DNA from: Notospermus geniculatus | Lineage: Eukaryota; Nemertea; Pilidiophora; Heteronemertea; Lineidae | Direction: 5' to 3' | Assembly: GCA_002633025.1 (NCBI GenBank) | Contig: NMRB01000376.1 | Coordinates: forward strand, 133,571 to 197,570 | Length of the DNA: 64,000 nt | Shown: positions 26,707-38,552 of the stretch, in pieces | How positions within the stretch are numbered: the first letter of the stretch is position 1 | How the letters are laid out: each line of letters begins with the position of its first letter | The notes under the pieces: model-generated | What the model saw: only the letters and a program-made list of their open reading frames with translations | Databases searched by the model: none | Told to the model about the DNA's origin: nothing | Position numbers and translations under genes: made by a program

Positions 26707-27764
26707 CACTGTAAAAAATCGTTCGGTCCCATGGGTACAAATACTGATTTACCCATGGGTTCAAAATGACCAAGTGGGTAGCATAAACCTAGAAGAAGGT
26801 CAGTTGGACCCGAATGGGTCCAGTGAGCTTGGATACGCCACCCAGCCGGGCAGCTCCAGGTCCAAGCTGCTCATGGGTGCCAAAACCCCACAGCAGTCGT
26901 AGATGGGCCAAAGTGACCTATGAAACTGGTCATGATGGGTTACTGCAACCCATGGTAGTTTGGACCAAGACTCTGTTCCATCAGTTCTTTGAGGTGGGCA
27001 TCTTAAGGTGGGTACATGTACTTCAGACCCATTTATTATGTACCCACTCCTCTGAATCTATGGGAAATGGGTCCGAATAGGGGACAACCCATGGAACTGG
27101 GTTCAGGTAACTGAGACTGAGTTAAGAGAACCCTCCCCACAGGGTATGGTACCATGAACCCATTCTCTTGTACCATAAAGGAATCAACCATAAAGGTTTA
27201 ACTGCGAACGATGAGCTTACTGAGGGATACACTTCCTGTGTTGCCACCAGATGTCTCTCACTGCCTGAATTTTGGCTTTACGTAATAGGCACGAGCTTCA
27301 ACTTTTTTTGTGGTGAAGAGGTACATGAACCTGCCAACATGATGCTTTGAATTCCATTTCTGACGATAACTGAGCTATTTTCAGCACAATTAGTGTTCCA
27401 TGTACAAATGTACGTCAGCCTATTCAAATGTACACCAATGACCCTGAACACACATCGTTCGTGGGGTTCTCATTAATTCAGACCTTTATTTGTATCGTAA
27501 GATCAACTAGTTGGAATTCAACAAAATTTGCAGTGAATGTGTAGAAGGGTCTTGCCTATCACATGGAAACGTCAGAATGCAAACCTGTTGGGTTTTAAAG
27601 GGATATTGTCCACATTTATAAAATGCTAAGTTTGTCAGTTGAACCTTTATGGTTGATTCCTTTATGCTTGTACCCATTTCAAAGAAACCCATGGCAAATG
27701 GGTCCAGATTGGGGACAAGAAATGAACCCATTCCCACGGGTTCTCGAGCTTAGTTTTTACAGTG
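26707..27764. mobile_element. CACTA-like non-autonomous element with CCCATGGG repeats
   Basis: The left end is CACTGTAAAAAA and the right end TTTTTACAGTG, a perfect 11-bp inverted repeat starting with CACTG. The dinucleotide TG flanks both ends (26705-26706 and 27765-27766). Many copies of ACCCATGGGT-like words in both orientations fill the subterminal regions, as is typical of CACTA/EnSpm elements, whose transposase binds subterminal repeats. At 1.06 kb with only short frames it is non-autonomous. A 2-bp target duplication fits the superfamily but is weak evidence alone. Confidence 0.65.
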
Positions 27765-27766
27765 TG

Positions 27767-28330
27767 TGCAACTCCGTTGAAAATTTCAGTTACATGTGGT
27801 TGTTCGTGTCATTCTTATAGGAAAACAACAACCCACCTTCAATCTACCAATTTCCTCAGTTTGTCGCACGGGATAGGTTGGATTTAAGTTGCCTCCTATC
27901 TGCTTTTGTTGCGATTTTCTGCGAACGTAGCCACTTTAAGGACAAGGTAGAAAAACACGGTTGCCAACATTATGGAGGCTAACATGTTGTTTCCTTCTAC
28001 GTGAAAATCTATACCTCTTATTTACATCGATAATAGCTGTGACGCCATTCACAACGATCAGGAACAATCGTGGCGCTGTTGCAACGTTTACAGCACGGAG
28101 GTCGAGTCCATCAGATGTACGAAGATGCAACTTAGATAACTTAATGTTCATACTGTGCATTCGTTTGATAAATGTTCTTCCATAATGGAATGGGCAGGCC
28201 AGCTGGCTGTCGGCCGATGGAACTTTTAACCTGCGCTTTTCATCCCCATAAATAAAAAACTCTGTAGGGGCCAACCTGTCTACACCACTGGGCTGTCATA
28301 CATGTAGTGGTGCAGTATAAGTGTTCTCGA
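27767..28330. other. non-coding stretch, no gene seen
   Basis: A 112-codon minus-strand frame (27936-28274) is open, but it shows no known domain and lacks flanking exons that I can identify. I do not call it. Confidence 0.35.
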
Positions 28331-28434
28331 GGTACCGCATCCTTAGAACATCAGGGGCTCTTAGCGCTCGGTCCCTTCGTCACCGCACACAGTGACGAAG
28401 GGAGCAACCCCTGATGTTCTCACGATGAGGTACC
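28331..28434. repeat. palindromic repeat, CCCTTCGTCAC family
   Basis: GGTACCGCATC, AGAACATCAGGGG and GGTCCCTTCGTCAC are mirrored by GTGACGAAGGGAGC, CCCCTGATGTTCT and GATGAGGTACC. Related hairpins occur at 61149-61214 and near 63800-63935, where CTCCCTTCGTCAC or CTCAGGATG words recur. It is likely a small mobile family. Confidence 0.65.
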
Positions 28435-31400
28435 GGGTCGATTCCCGGTACAGTAAGAACCATAGTGGTCCACCTCTGTCCGCAAGCACCCCTGCACATG
28501 TTCAGGATGTTCGAACTCGTCTTGAGGAGTCTCCACGGAAATCAGCGGCAGCGGTGATATACTTCTTGATGGAAAGGGGGACTTTTTTGAGAGCGTAGGT
28601 TTCCTCCGAAAGCTCCGGACTCCTCTTCCATTACATTTATATGCCCAATGTATAATGTGAAGACCCGATAATGAGTCAAGTGAGAGCTCACAGCTCTCGA
28701 CCCAACACTTTACGCAGGAAAGTTCGGGGAATGAGACGTACCACATGTCACTAAATTGACCGATCCATGCGGTTCGATTTTTGCACTCGGCCTCTTTCTG
28801 GAGACGCCATTTTCCTGCTATGGGCGTATTCGGGCGTATTCGAATCCCTGTTCTTGACAACACTGGTGCTGACCCAGTTCATGTAGGCCTAGTTGTTGAC
28901 TCAACTCGAGAATGGCAGTTTCGAACGCCGAGAACGCGACGTGAGTCTTGACAAAACTCGGCGATGAGGAACAGTCAGTTCTTGCCAGAAAACCGAATGT
29001 ACGGGACAGACAGGCGAGTGGAACCCTCGCCTTGGATTCCCCTTCGGATTTGAATCAGTGGGGAAACACTGACAGAAATAATGGCGGGAGATCCGCAAAT
29101 GTGCGTAAAAACCTTCCTTACATTCAAATTCCGTCGACGACAGCTCTCCAACTGGGTCTATGACTTCACGAATGCAAGAATTCGACAACAAACTCGTTAT
29201 GGGTTTTGAATGGGAGAGAATGAAATTCAGGTCAGGACAATGTGTTTGTACCCTGTTGATGTAGAGCAGAGGGTTGACAACACGGACCTCCGCCACAAAC
29301 GGGTAGGGCACTGAGAACGCCCATGGACAACGGAACACCCCTATCGAATGATACCAGACTGTTATGTACCCACTAGAGAACCTTTTAGCCCGGCCTTTAG
29401 CAGAGGGTTCTATATATGAAAGGCCAAATAACCCTCTTGAACCCTTTTTTCTTCAAGGGGTTGAGTAATGGTCTGTCACTTTCTGGGTGACATAGATTAC
29501 GCTTTACCTGGAAAAAACTACTCTTCCGTGGTAACACCGTCCTTATTGTCCGTTCATCCCATGACTTCACATCATCAATTCCTGGTACGTCCGCCCTAAA
29601 CCCGATTAACTCCGAGAGTTCAAGCACTTGCCGGTCGGCGACAAAACAGAGATTCTTTTGATAGGCTACTCTCGGGAATACCTCGCATGGTCAAAGTAAA
29701 TTGGGCGCTTTTTTTACGAATAGGAGAATATGAATTGACCCTCGCGATAGAAATCTTGCATATTCATTTCTATGCCTTCTGGGATAACGAGCAAAGCTTC
29801 TGGCCACAAAGGGAGCAGCAGCAGGTATTTTTTTCCCTCGACAAAGATGGGAGCCTTGGCGGATTTTATTTTTTCCTGATCAATACTGCCAGACTTCTGA
29901 TTAATATCTATGAAATTACACAGTTCATCGTCCTGGCAGTAGATTGCATGTTGTACAATAAAGCACCAAGAACGTCTTCGGCAGAAGACGATGACGTGAA
30001 TATAGAGTATTCTTAATTGCCTCTTTATTTGTGCGCCATGGACGAGGCTACCCACTGTGAAATTGTAGCGAAAATCGCCTGGTTATTGATCCCGCAACTG
30101 GCTCGGAAAGCAACATGTGAAAACAGCAACGCTGTTATCGCTGATGGAGGTTAAACTGCCCTACCTGGTAAAGGCTAGTGGTTACACCTGTGAACGAGAG
30201 GTTTATTAAACGCCGACAAGTGGTATTAGTAGGTTTCGATGCTCATGAGAAATGGCACAGCAGTCAGCGGTCTGACATGACCCGAGGCAAGGATCGTTTA
30301 ACTTCGCCGGTGTGTTACTCTTGAAGAGTTGTTCGTTTTTTCTTTCACGCCACTTGATTTGAGAGAAATTTGAAGACTTGCAGTCAATGGAGGGTTTGCA
30401 AATATTTTGAAGATTGAGACACATCACTCAGTGAAAAAGCAGAAGCGTACGATTGACTTGTGAATGATGAACTCAACATATGTATAAAAAGAACCGGAAC
30501 TATCAACGGCGTCTCAGCCGGTGATTGTTTTCGTGCTCGAACTGAACTCTGGTATGTCTAGGGCTTCGTTCTTGACTACACCGGTTATCTTCAGTGGCAA
30601 AAACCACAGCCGTATGCCTTTACGTTCTCAGAAATTAGTTCCTAAAAACTGTTTCGTATTCGCGAGTGATGATCCACTGGCAATGAAATGAATTGAGATG
30701 ACTCAAACTCAGGCGGGCATTTTTATTGTTAGATCATCGGAAGTTTTCATCAGTATATTAAGGCCGGGGGGGGGGTAATGAAAATAGAGGGGCAATTTTG
30801 TTTTGCATACTAATATTCACTAACTTCCAGAGGCCATTTTTGAAGTCAGGGAAAGAATTGAAAAATATTGTCGGAGAAAAAATCTACGCCTGCAAGTGTG
30901 CAGAGAGGAAAAATACAGCTGCTACATTTTCTTATCATTTTGTGTTTGATTTTAACTTATCCAAAACTGATGGTTCTGCCATCGGGTGTCGGAGACAAGT
31001 GAAAATAAAACTTTTTTTAATTCTCACATAGGAGAGGGTACATGTACACTAACCTATTCAGGTGATAAAAAAGTCTTGCGTTGTATAATGGTCTTACGTA
31101 TGAGGGTCTTTGCAAACGCTCCAACTTCATTGGTAGGGACTCTACCCGAGTTACTCAGGGTGCTCCATCTATGACGGGGATTGCATTAATACATGTATGA
31201 ATTTCGATGACACATTACGTTAATTTACAAGCCCTTCGCCGAAGATGATCTTTTGGGATTCAAATTTCCGGTAATAATGGGAAGATTGATTCTACTTAAA
31301 TTCTTGCGATGGTCAAAAGGTGACCGCACAAATTTCAGTTCAAATGTCTGAAGGAACAACCACGCACCAAAGAGAAGGCGAGCACAAAAATCAGCACACA

Positions 31401-33151
31401 ATATGATAATGTATATAAAGACCATTTCCAGAGTATTTGCAAATTTTCGGCCCCAACCGGGGTCTTCTTCAGGCTGGCACTTTTCCACACTAGATTTCAG
31501 AAAAGATAACCACGCACCGTCAGTTTAGTCAAGCGCATATTTCACCAATTCCAGGGCAATTCTGACTATCTATACAGGAGTTTGGTGGAGTCGTCATCAA
31601 CCATTACTGATTCGTAATGAAGCGATTAGGAAAGGTTTAAGGAGAGAATCCCCAGAAACGGGTACATAAAATGGTCATTTCAAAGAACGTACAATCTGCC
31701 CATCATTCCACCATGAATGGCGTTGACGGAAAATTCAAGTACATGTACACGTCACCTTTAACAGTGAATATTCAACATTCATTCACACGTGAATGAGTGT
31801 GATATTCACCATTTTGTGGAGAAGAGTATTTTACTATTTCCCAAAAGTATCTGTAAAAGCCTTAGAAGGAAACCTTTTACTGACAACCGCAAAATTTCCA
31901 ACAGTTGGATACGACTTTATTACGGCAATAACATGGGAATCACGTGTTTATGGCTGCTCTCAAAGCGTGAAAATGGAGTTTATGGTGGCCCTGTCGGCGA
32001 TGTTGTAAGATTTGTTGAACGATGGTGTAGATTTCAGCAGATAATGTGTGTATGAACTATTTTTGCTGAAATTGACGGAGAATTAGTGAAAGTATGATGT
32101 ACGGGTTTCGTTTGGCAAAGGTAGCTCGGTGCGTTTCCGTGTTAACAACTAAAGGAGGTTCAACTTACCCTTTTTCCTGTAAAACGTCTTGTTTACTTTA
32201 CCATTACGCATCACAGACCTCGGGGGTTTTGTTGTTGTTAATTTAGAAATGTTAGTATAAGTAGGGAGAAGCGATTTCCCTTCGAACTTGTCATTTTATT
32301 TTCTGTAATGTTTCTAGATTTAGGACCAGGCCAACTGGTAACCACACTTCCCCACATGAGAAAAACCTTCCAATACTTTTGCCAGGCACACTCTCTGAAT
32401 TTAGCTGTGGCTTCCAGGCGACCATGGAATTTTCATAGGAAACGGAGAGTACGCCTAGTATCTCAATCGATGATACCAGGTGTAACAACTTTGCATCCCT
32501 ACCTCTGGTTATGTTTAATACCTTTTCCTTTGGTAACCATCGGAAATATCGAACTAGCGAAGGGGCGGCGCGTCACTACAAGAGTACGGTACCGCGGGGT
32601 AACCCTGAAGAAGTCAGATGGTAAATAGCAACAAAAATAGTCTCAGGGTAGGAACCAGTCATCTAATCCGCACTGCAGCGAGTAGTAGTGAGTAGTAGTA
32701 TGATGTTATATATTTTGAGAGCCAAGTTTGGCGCCAAGTCGTTTGTCAACAAGGCAGAAAACCTCACCGTCAACATTTTAAACACGATTACCGATATTTT
32801 CAGGTGGACTGTAAAGTTGTTCCTAAACGTACGGTACGCTGATTGACTGGTCGCGAAATTCGGATACTATACCAACAGACAAAGTGCAACAGAAAGCAAT
32901 AAAATTGCATTCTACAAATTAACGAACGGCTAAAATATCTCAAGTTCGGTGTCGTCTCATGATATGCATACAAACATCTCCTATTTACATTGAATTCCAT
33001 TACCAAACAAAAGAGAACAAAATACCGGTTTCCATACCAAAACCCATTAAAATCTCAGCCATCAGCAACATGGAATCAGTCCATTCAAGACGGACTTCCG
33101 CTGGGTGTTTATGAAACAGGAACTGCAGTGTCAATAACCGACGAAATCGTG
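28435..33151. other. long non-coding stretch, no gene seen
   Basis: Several open frames exceed 100 codons (minus strand near 28.4-28.9 and 28.9-29.3 kb, both strands near 29.7-30.05 kb). I recognise no domain in any of them. There is a poly-G run at 30765-30775. A 45-bp motif at 31441-31488 (minus strand, GAAGAAGACCCCGGTTGGGG) recurs at 48.4 and 57.1-57.3 kb. Confidence 0.4.
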
Positions 33152-34230
33152 TTGTTCACGTAGCCGTTAATGTTCGATGAACGTGATTCAGTTCAAATTG
33201 AGTGGCGTTGTTGCCCCCACACGTACCTGAGATTTTAAACAGTTCAGCAAAACTGCAACAATTTTGCAATTCCGGTTCTTAAATTCTATTTATCATGCGA
33301 GTGTGGCCCTCGAGGAATTTTCTGATTGCACATCCTGACACTGATAGGTATGGACGTCCTCAACAGTATTAGCCCATGCATCTTCAAAGGTTTTGGTTGG
33401 GGTTATTGACATATTACTTTGTACAACGTACAAAGTATAGGTGGCAACACATTACGGCGCTCTTTTGCTTGGCGGGAAGACTGCCGTCGCATTGTTGATG
33501 ATTCACAGTGGCCTCTGGTGGTGAAGGTTGGTGGGCCTCTGGTGGCGAATGAGGGCAACACCAATTATCATGTTTTACCTTGACCTTGACCTCTGATCAT
33601 CTCGATCCCCTTCATTGCATAATCCATGGAGGTAGTATTGAGAAGGAGCGAACACGGACCCCACTTCAAACAGTACAATCATCGTTCCGCTGTTTGCTAA
33701 AGTGATTAGGGGGACAATAGGCTAATAACGCCGCACGATGGTCGGAAAAAGCCGATATTGTTCACGTAGCCGTTAATGTTCGATGAACGTGATTCAGTTC
33801 AAATTGAGTGGCGTTGTTTCCCCCACACGTACCTGAGATTTTAAACAGTTCAGCAAAACTGCAACAATTTTGCAATTCCGGTTCTTAAATTCTATTTATC
33901 ATGCGAGTGTGGCCCTCGAGGAATTTTCTGATTGCACATCCTGACACTGATAGGTGTGGACGTCCTCAACAGTATTAGCCCATGCATCTTCAAAGGTTTT
34001 GGTTGGGGTTATTGACATATTACTTTGTACAACGTACAAAGTATAGGTGGCAACACATTATGGCGCTCTTTTGCTTGGCGGGAAGACTGCCGTCGCATTG
34101 TTGATGATTCACAGTGGCCTCTGGTGGTGAAGGTTGGTGGGCCTCTGGTGGCGAATGAGGGCAACACCAATTATCATGTTTTACCTTGACCTTGACCTCT
34201 GATCATCTCGATCCCCTTCATTGCATAATC
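33152..34230. repeat. tandem duplication, 606-bp unit
   Basis: A 473-bp sequence at 33152-33624 recurs at 33758-34230, offset by exactly 606 bp, with only about three base differences. One full unit and 78 percent of a second are present. Such identity means a recent tandem duplication, or two alleles collapsed in series by assembly. Each copy contains the palindrome ACTTTGTACAACGTACAAAG. Confidence 0.92.
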
Positions 34231-34830
34231 GAAATGGGCATCCTCAGTAACCTAAGAGTAGGGGATATCATGTCTCTACCTTTACCGCAGGCAGAGAAAT
34301 TTCAAATTATCATGCTTGACCTTGACCTTGACCTCTGATCATAAAGGTCATTGCACAATCAAAATAAGGCATCCTCGTTAACCTAAATATGGGTGATCTC
34401 TATGTCACCCACAGGCAGAGAGATATTTCAAATTATCGAGTTTGACCTTGACCTTGACCTATGATCATCAAGGTCATTGCATAATCGAAATTGGCGTCCT
34501 CAATAACCTAACTGTGAGTGTTATCAAACCTCTGACCTTGACCTCTGATCATCAAGGTCATTACATAATCGGCATCCTCAATAACCTCAGTATGGGTGAT
34601 ATCATGTCTCTACGTCAACCACAGGCAGAGATATTTCAAATTATCAACTTTGACTTTGACCTTGACCTTGACCTCTGAGTCCTTGACCATGACCTGTGAT
34701 CATCAAGGTCACTGCATAATCGAAATCAAATGGGCATCCTAAATAACCTAGGCATGGGTGTTATCAAACCTCTACCTCTACCAATACCACAGACAGAGAT
34801 AGGCCTATTTCAAATTATCAAGTTTGAAAT
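34160..34830. repeat. tandem repeat rich in TGACCTTGA
   Basis: Four to five degenerate units of about 125 bp each carry TGACCTTGACCTCTGATCAT, then CAAGGTCATTGCATAATCG, GGCATCCTCAATAACCTA and CAGGCAGAGATATTTCAAAT. The word TGACCTTGA or its inverse TCAAGGTCA occurs about ten times. That word equals the extended half-site bound by ERR and SF-1 class nuclear receptors. Binding is only a possibility, because such tracts may be plain satellite. Confidence 0.85.
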
Positions 34831-34979
34831 ATTAAAATCTCATGATTCTCAAGCATCTAGACACGTGAGGTTGAGAATTTGAACATAGTCCTGTCCTTGG
34901 ATAAGCAGGCATGAACTAAGACTTAATTGTTTCATGTTGATCAGTTGAGAATATGGAAAGTTATCTCAAAATATCAAAT

Positions 34980-35345
34980 TTGTGATATCGATATTACCAT
35001 GACCCCAACATCTCAGATCAAAAGTAATCAGCTCATTCGATGTCTAGGGTATGAAAACCTACATGTAAGGGTAGAACTTTGTTTCTATTGCTCTAGCTGT
35101 TAAAGGAGCCGAGTTATGCCATCAGATAAAAGCGTGACGGACAAAATATCAAGTCTGAAATGTTGATTACATCATGATGGAGGCATCTGAGGTATTGAAA
35201 ATGATTAGCTCATTGTATTGCCCAGGTTCACAAACCTAGGGATAGGATTTGTTTCCAAAGCTGTAGCTGTTCAAGGAGATGAGGTAGGTGCGACAGACAG
35301 ACACACTGTATACACACACAGACACCATGACCAAAAAACAATATA
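34980..35345. repeat. repeat related to the inner arms of the foldback element
   Basis: The part at 35175-35345 matches foldback arm 2 (about 43705-43895): GAGGCATCTGAGG, ACAAACCTAGG, TTTCCAAAGCTGTAGCTG, AAGGAGATGAG, and ACACCATGACCAAAAAACAA. A more diverged copy of the same module lies at about 34980-35120. It may be a solo relic of a foldback element or the source of its inner domain. Confidence 0.7.
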
Positions 35346-35378
35346 CATGTATTATGGTTAATAATTAACGCGAGACTG

Positions 35379-37054
35379 GCGCCAATGGAGGTTTTTGACC
35401 ATCTTCTTTTTCAAAATAAGATGTAGGAACATAAGAAATTACATGTATACCTAAAAGTCGCACTCAAATTTCTTCATCACCACATTTCACTTCCTGATTC
35501 GGTGGTGATGCCCCTCCAGACAGGAATTCGAATACATTATTCAGACCAGTCCTTCCCTGACCATGCTGACATTTACAATCTGAGCACGTCAAGATCACCA
35601 ACCGCTCTGTAATTGTCTACTCAGTGCCCAGGGATTTCTATGAATTTGTCAATGTGACTCGCCTATGTCTTCCCAGTTGAATGATTCTAACACTCTCCAC
35701 TCAAACTTTTCACTGGGGTCAGACATCAAGAAGTCAAGCCTTTAGACCAACTTGCCTTACCTGTACTTTGTAAGGCGAATAGGATCTGCTCTTGCCTACT
35801 GGAAGAAATCTTCATCGAAACAGTGGAATAAAGAAAACTACTACGTTAGGCATCAACAACAGCCGTGCATGACCGTCATCAGCGCCGTCTGGGCTAAACT
35901 GGTGATATCCGAACGGGGAGCGGTGCATTGAGTGTCGGCTGTAACACGTGATGAGCCACTCTCGTTCCAATCCGCCCTACGGTGGCCCATAAGGGACGTT
36001 TATTTTTCATTGTATAGGCCCCCTATTTTTGATTAAACTTTTCTCCGCGGAAATAACTTTAATTCTGTTGAATAGATTCATCTCCACGAGGAGTAAACTT
36101 TTCACTGGTGGGCCACAAGCCCGGCCACAAGGCACCCTTGTGGCCCTCCCCAGTGCCCCTCTTGTTCTTGCTCTCTGCTGTGTAAGGAACATTAGCGCCA
36201 ATGGAGGTTTTTGACCATCTTTTTCAAAATAAGATGTAGGAACATAAGAAATTACATGTATACCTAAAAGTCGCACTCAAATTTCTTCATCACCACATTC
36301 ATGACATTTCACTTCCTGATTCGGTGGTGATGCCCCTCCAGACAGGAATTCGAATACATTATTCAGACCAGTCCTTCCCTGACCATGCTGACATTTACAA
36401 TCTGAGCACGTCAAGATCACCAACCGCTCTGTAATTGTCTACTCAGTGCCCAGGGATTTCTAGGAATTTGTCAATGTGACTCGCCTATATGTCTTCCCAG
36501 TTGAATGATTCTAACACTCTCCACTCAAACTTTTCACTGGGGTCAGACATCAAGAAGTCAAGCCTTCAGACCAACTTGCCTTACCTGTACTTTGTAAGGC
36601 GAATAGGATCTGCTCTTGCCTACTGGAAGAAATCTTCATCGAAACAGTGGAATGAAGAAACTACCACGTTCATGACGTTAGGCATCAACAACAGCCGTGC
36701 ATGACCGTCATCAGCGCCGTCTGGGCTAAACTGGTGATATCCGAACGGGGAGCGGTGCATTGAGTGTCGGCTGTAACACGTGATGAGCCACTCTCGTTCC
36801 AATCCGCCCTACGGTGGCCCATAAGGGACGTTTATTTTTCATTGTAGGCCCCCTATTTTTGATTAAACTTTTCTCCGCGGAAATAACTTTAATTCTGTTG
36901 AATAAATTCATCTCCACGAGAAGTAAACTATTCTCCGCGGCCCAACAGCAAGAACAAGAGGTCCACTGGTGGGCCACAAGCCCGGCCACAAGGCGCCCTT
37001 GTGGCCCTCCCCAGTGCCCCTCTTGTTCTTGCTCTCTGCTGTGTAAGGAACATT
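35379..37054. repeat. head-to-tail duplication of an about 0.82-kb unit
   Basis: Unit 1 (35379-36194) and unit 2 (36195-37054) both begin GCGCCAATGGAGGTTTTTGA and end TCTGCTGTGTAAGGAACATT. They are nearly identical, with small indels. Unit 2 retains about 45 bp that unit 1 lacks (around 36934-36978), which complete a hairpin with arms AGCAAGAACAAGAGG and CCTCTTGTTCTTGCT. Unit 1 carries only the right arm. Open frames of 60-89 codons in both units resemble nothing known. Confidence 0.88.
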
Positions 37055-38266
37055 GAAATTTGCGCCAAATTTCAGAATTTCAAGATCGATTTTACAAATT
37101 TGTTGGCCAATAGGGGGCGTGCGCCGGGTGCCCCCCCCCCCGGATCCGCACTTGCATGGAGGATTGCTAGTGGTTGCCGCTTGGCCTCAACGCGGGAATG
37201 TGTGTGGCAGCAGCGCGTGCACGGGAGTGCTGCGCTATTTGATGCAGAATATGCTACAAAAAGACCAAGGCGACCAAGGCCAGGCGGCGAAAGGAATTAT
37301 GCGGGCAGTAGATTGATTTGAGAACTGCCTCGTTGGAAGTTTCCAGAACTGATCAACCTTGAAACATCAGGCAAATTCAAAGGGCATTTTTCCTTCCAAA
37401 GAACGGCTTTGCAGAAGTTCTCAGTAAGCTCCCTGAGTGTGCCACTTTGGCAACTCGTGCCCCAAAAATGTTCACACTTCAAGTTTATCAGCATTTATGG
37501 CGTGACATCGATGGGAAGTTTCCGAATCACTTGAACGATACATTAGGACAATGATTGCTTTCAGCAGGAAGAAAGATAATGGATGTACAGTTGTACAATA
37601 CAATCGGAACCAAATGAAGAGTCTGAGTTTTGGCAGAAAATGACAATTCAAAACTATTATTGCTTTTCTATTTGGTCATTTCCTCCATCCGTTCTGGCAG
37701 TTCGTACGTTTCTCCCAATGAAAATCTATCATTTTTAGGTTGATGGAGGAGGTAGATGAGATTTGGGGTGGTAAGAAACATATTGAGAGTGATGACCTTG
37801 TCAAGCCTGAATACAAATTACAAATTACAAATGTTTATTGTTACCAGTAGATATTACATCTAAACGGTTGAAAAGTACAATAAACTTTGGGATAGAAATA
37901 AGAGAAGAGAAGAGGAGGATAAACAGGAAGGGATCTGTCTAAGGAATGTACCCTTACTGCTAGTAGGAAGGAAATAATGAAATATATGTAACTTACATAA
38001 TAAAATATATTGAAAGTATGGGTAGCTAAGTATTTTTCTTTACTATGAGATGGTCGTTACAGAACTTAGCAACTATTCTAATAATGTCATGTTCAGCAGA
38101 CATCAAAAATATGAATTTGTTGTCATCATCTAAGGTGATAAAATTAGGGCAAATCCGTCTTATTTCCGTACTATAATCATTTCGTTTCTTTCTTTAGATA
38201 AAGTTGGGCATTTTAGAAGGAAGTGCATTTCGTCTCCAAGGTTTTTAATTTGATCTGTCATGCACA
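37055..38266. other. non-coding stretch with an A/T repeat
   Basis: There is a poly-C run near 37132-37141. The sequence from about 37810 (ACAAATTACAAATGTTTATT, then AAAGTACAATAAAC and AGGGATCT) resembles 53035-53150, so a dispersed repeat is likely. I see no gene. Confidence 0.45.
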
Positions 38267-38348
38267 TTGCTCAGCAGATAGCTCCAGTGTGCGGCAGTCA
38301 CTTTATGAAACAGGCCCCAGGCTGCGGGCGGGCAGGCAAGGTCATTAA

Positions 38349-38552
38349 AGGAGCACGGTATTTGACTGTCGACGTAGAGGGAGCCACCTAGTGGCAGAAC
38401 TACAAAAATGCATTACAAAATGTAGGCTACGTACAGTAAATCGGGTCAATTCGCCGACAACGTAGTTACAATGTAGTCTCTGGGTTGGAGAGTGGCGCGG
38501 TGGCGCCGGCTGTCGAGAAAAAGTGGCAATAAAAAAATAATGCCGTGCTCCT
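38349..38552. mobile_element. TTAA MITE, AGGAGCACGG family (copy A)
   Basis: The left end AGGAGCACGGTATTTG and right end ATGCCGTGCTCCT are inverted. TTAA lies on both sides (38345-38348 and 38553-38556). Its ends are related to those of the GGGCCACGGTATTG family, and it carries a GGTGGCGCCGGCTGTCGA block similar to that family's interior. It predates the segmental duplication because copy B carries it too (about 41241-41436). Confidence 0.8.

Noticed and set aside
28420-29338. Two consecutive minus-strand frames of about 146 codons
   Set aside because: Their composition looks like real coding sequence, but I recognise no family and see no exon structure. Without a database search I cannot support a gene.
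29687-30055. Overlapping open frames of 109 and 113 codons on opposite strands
   Set aside because: Neither shows a known domain, start context or splice partner. Two open frames over the same DNA argue for chance.
34160-34830. Idea that the regular 125-bp repeat is a CRISPR array
   Set aside because: Units are degenerate, there are no unique spacers of constant length, and the genome is eukaryotic.
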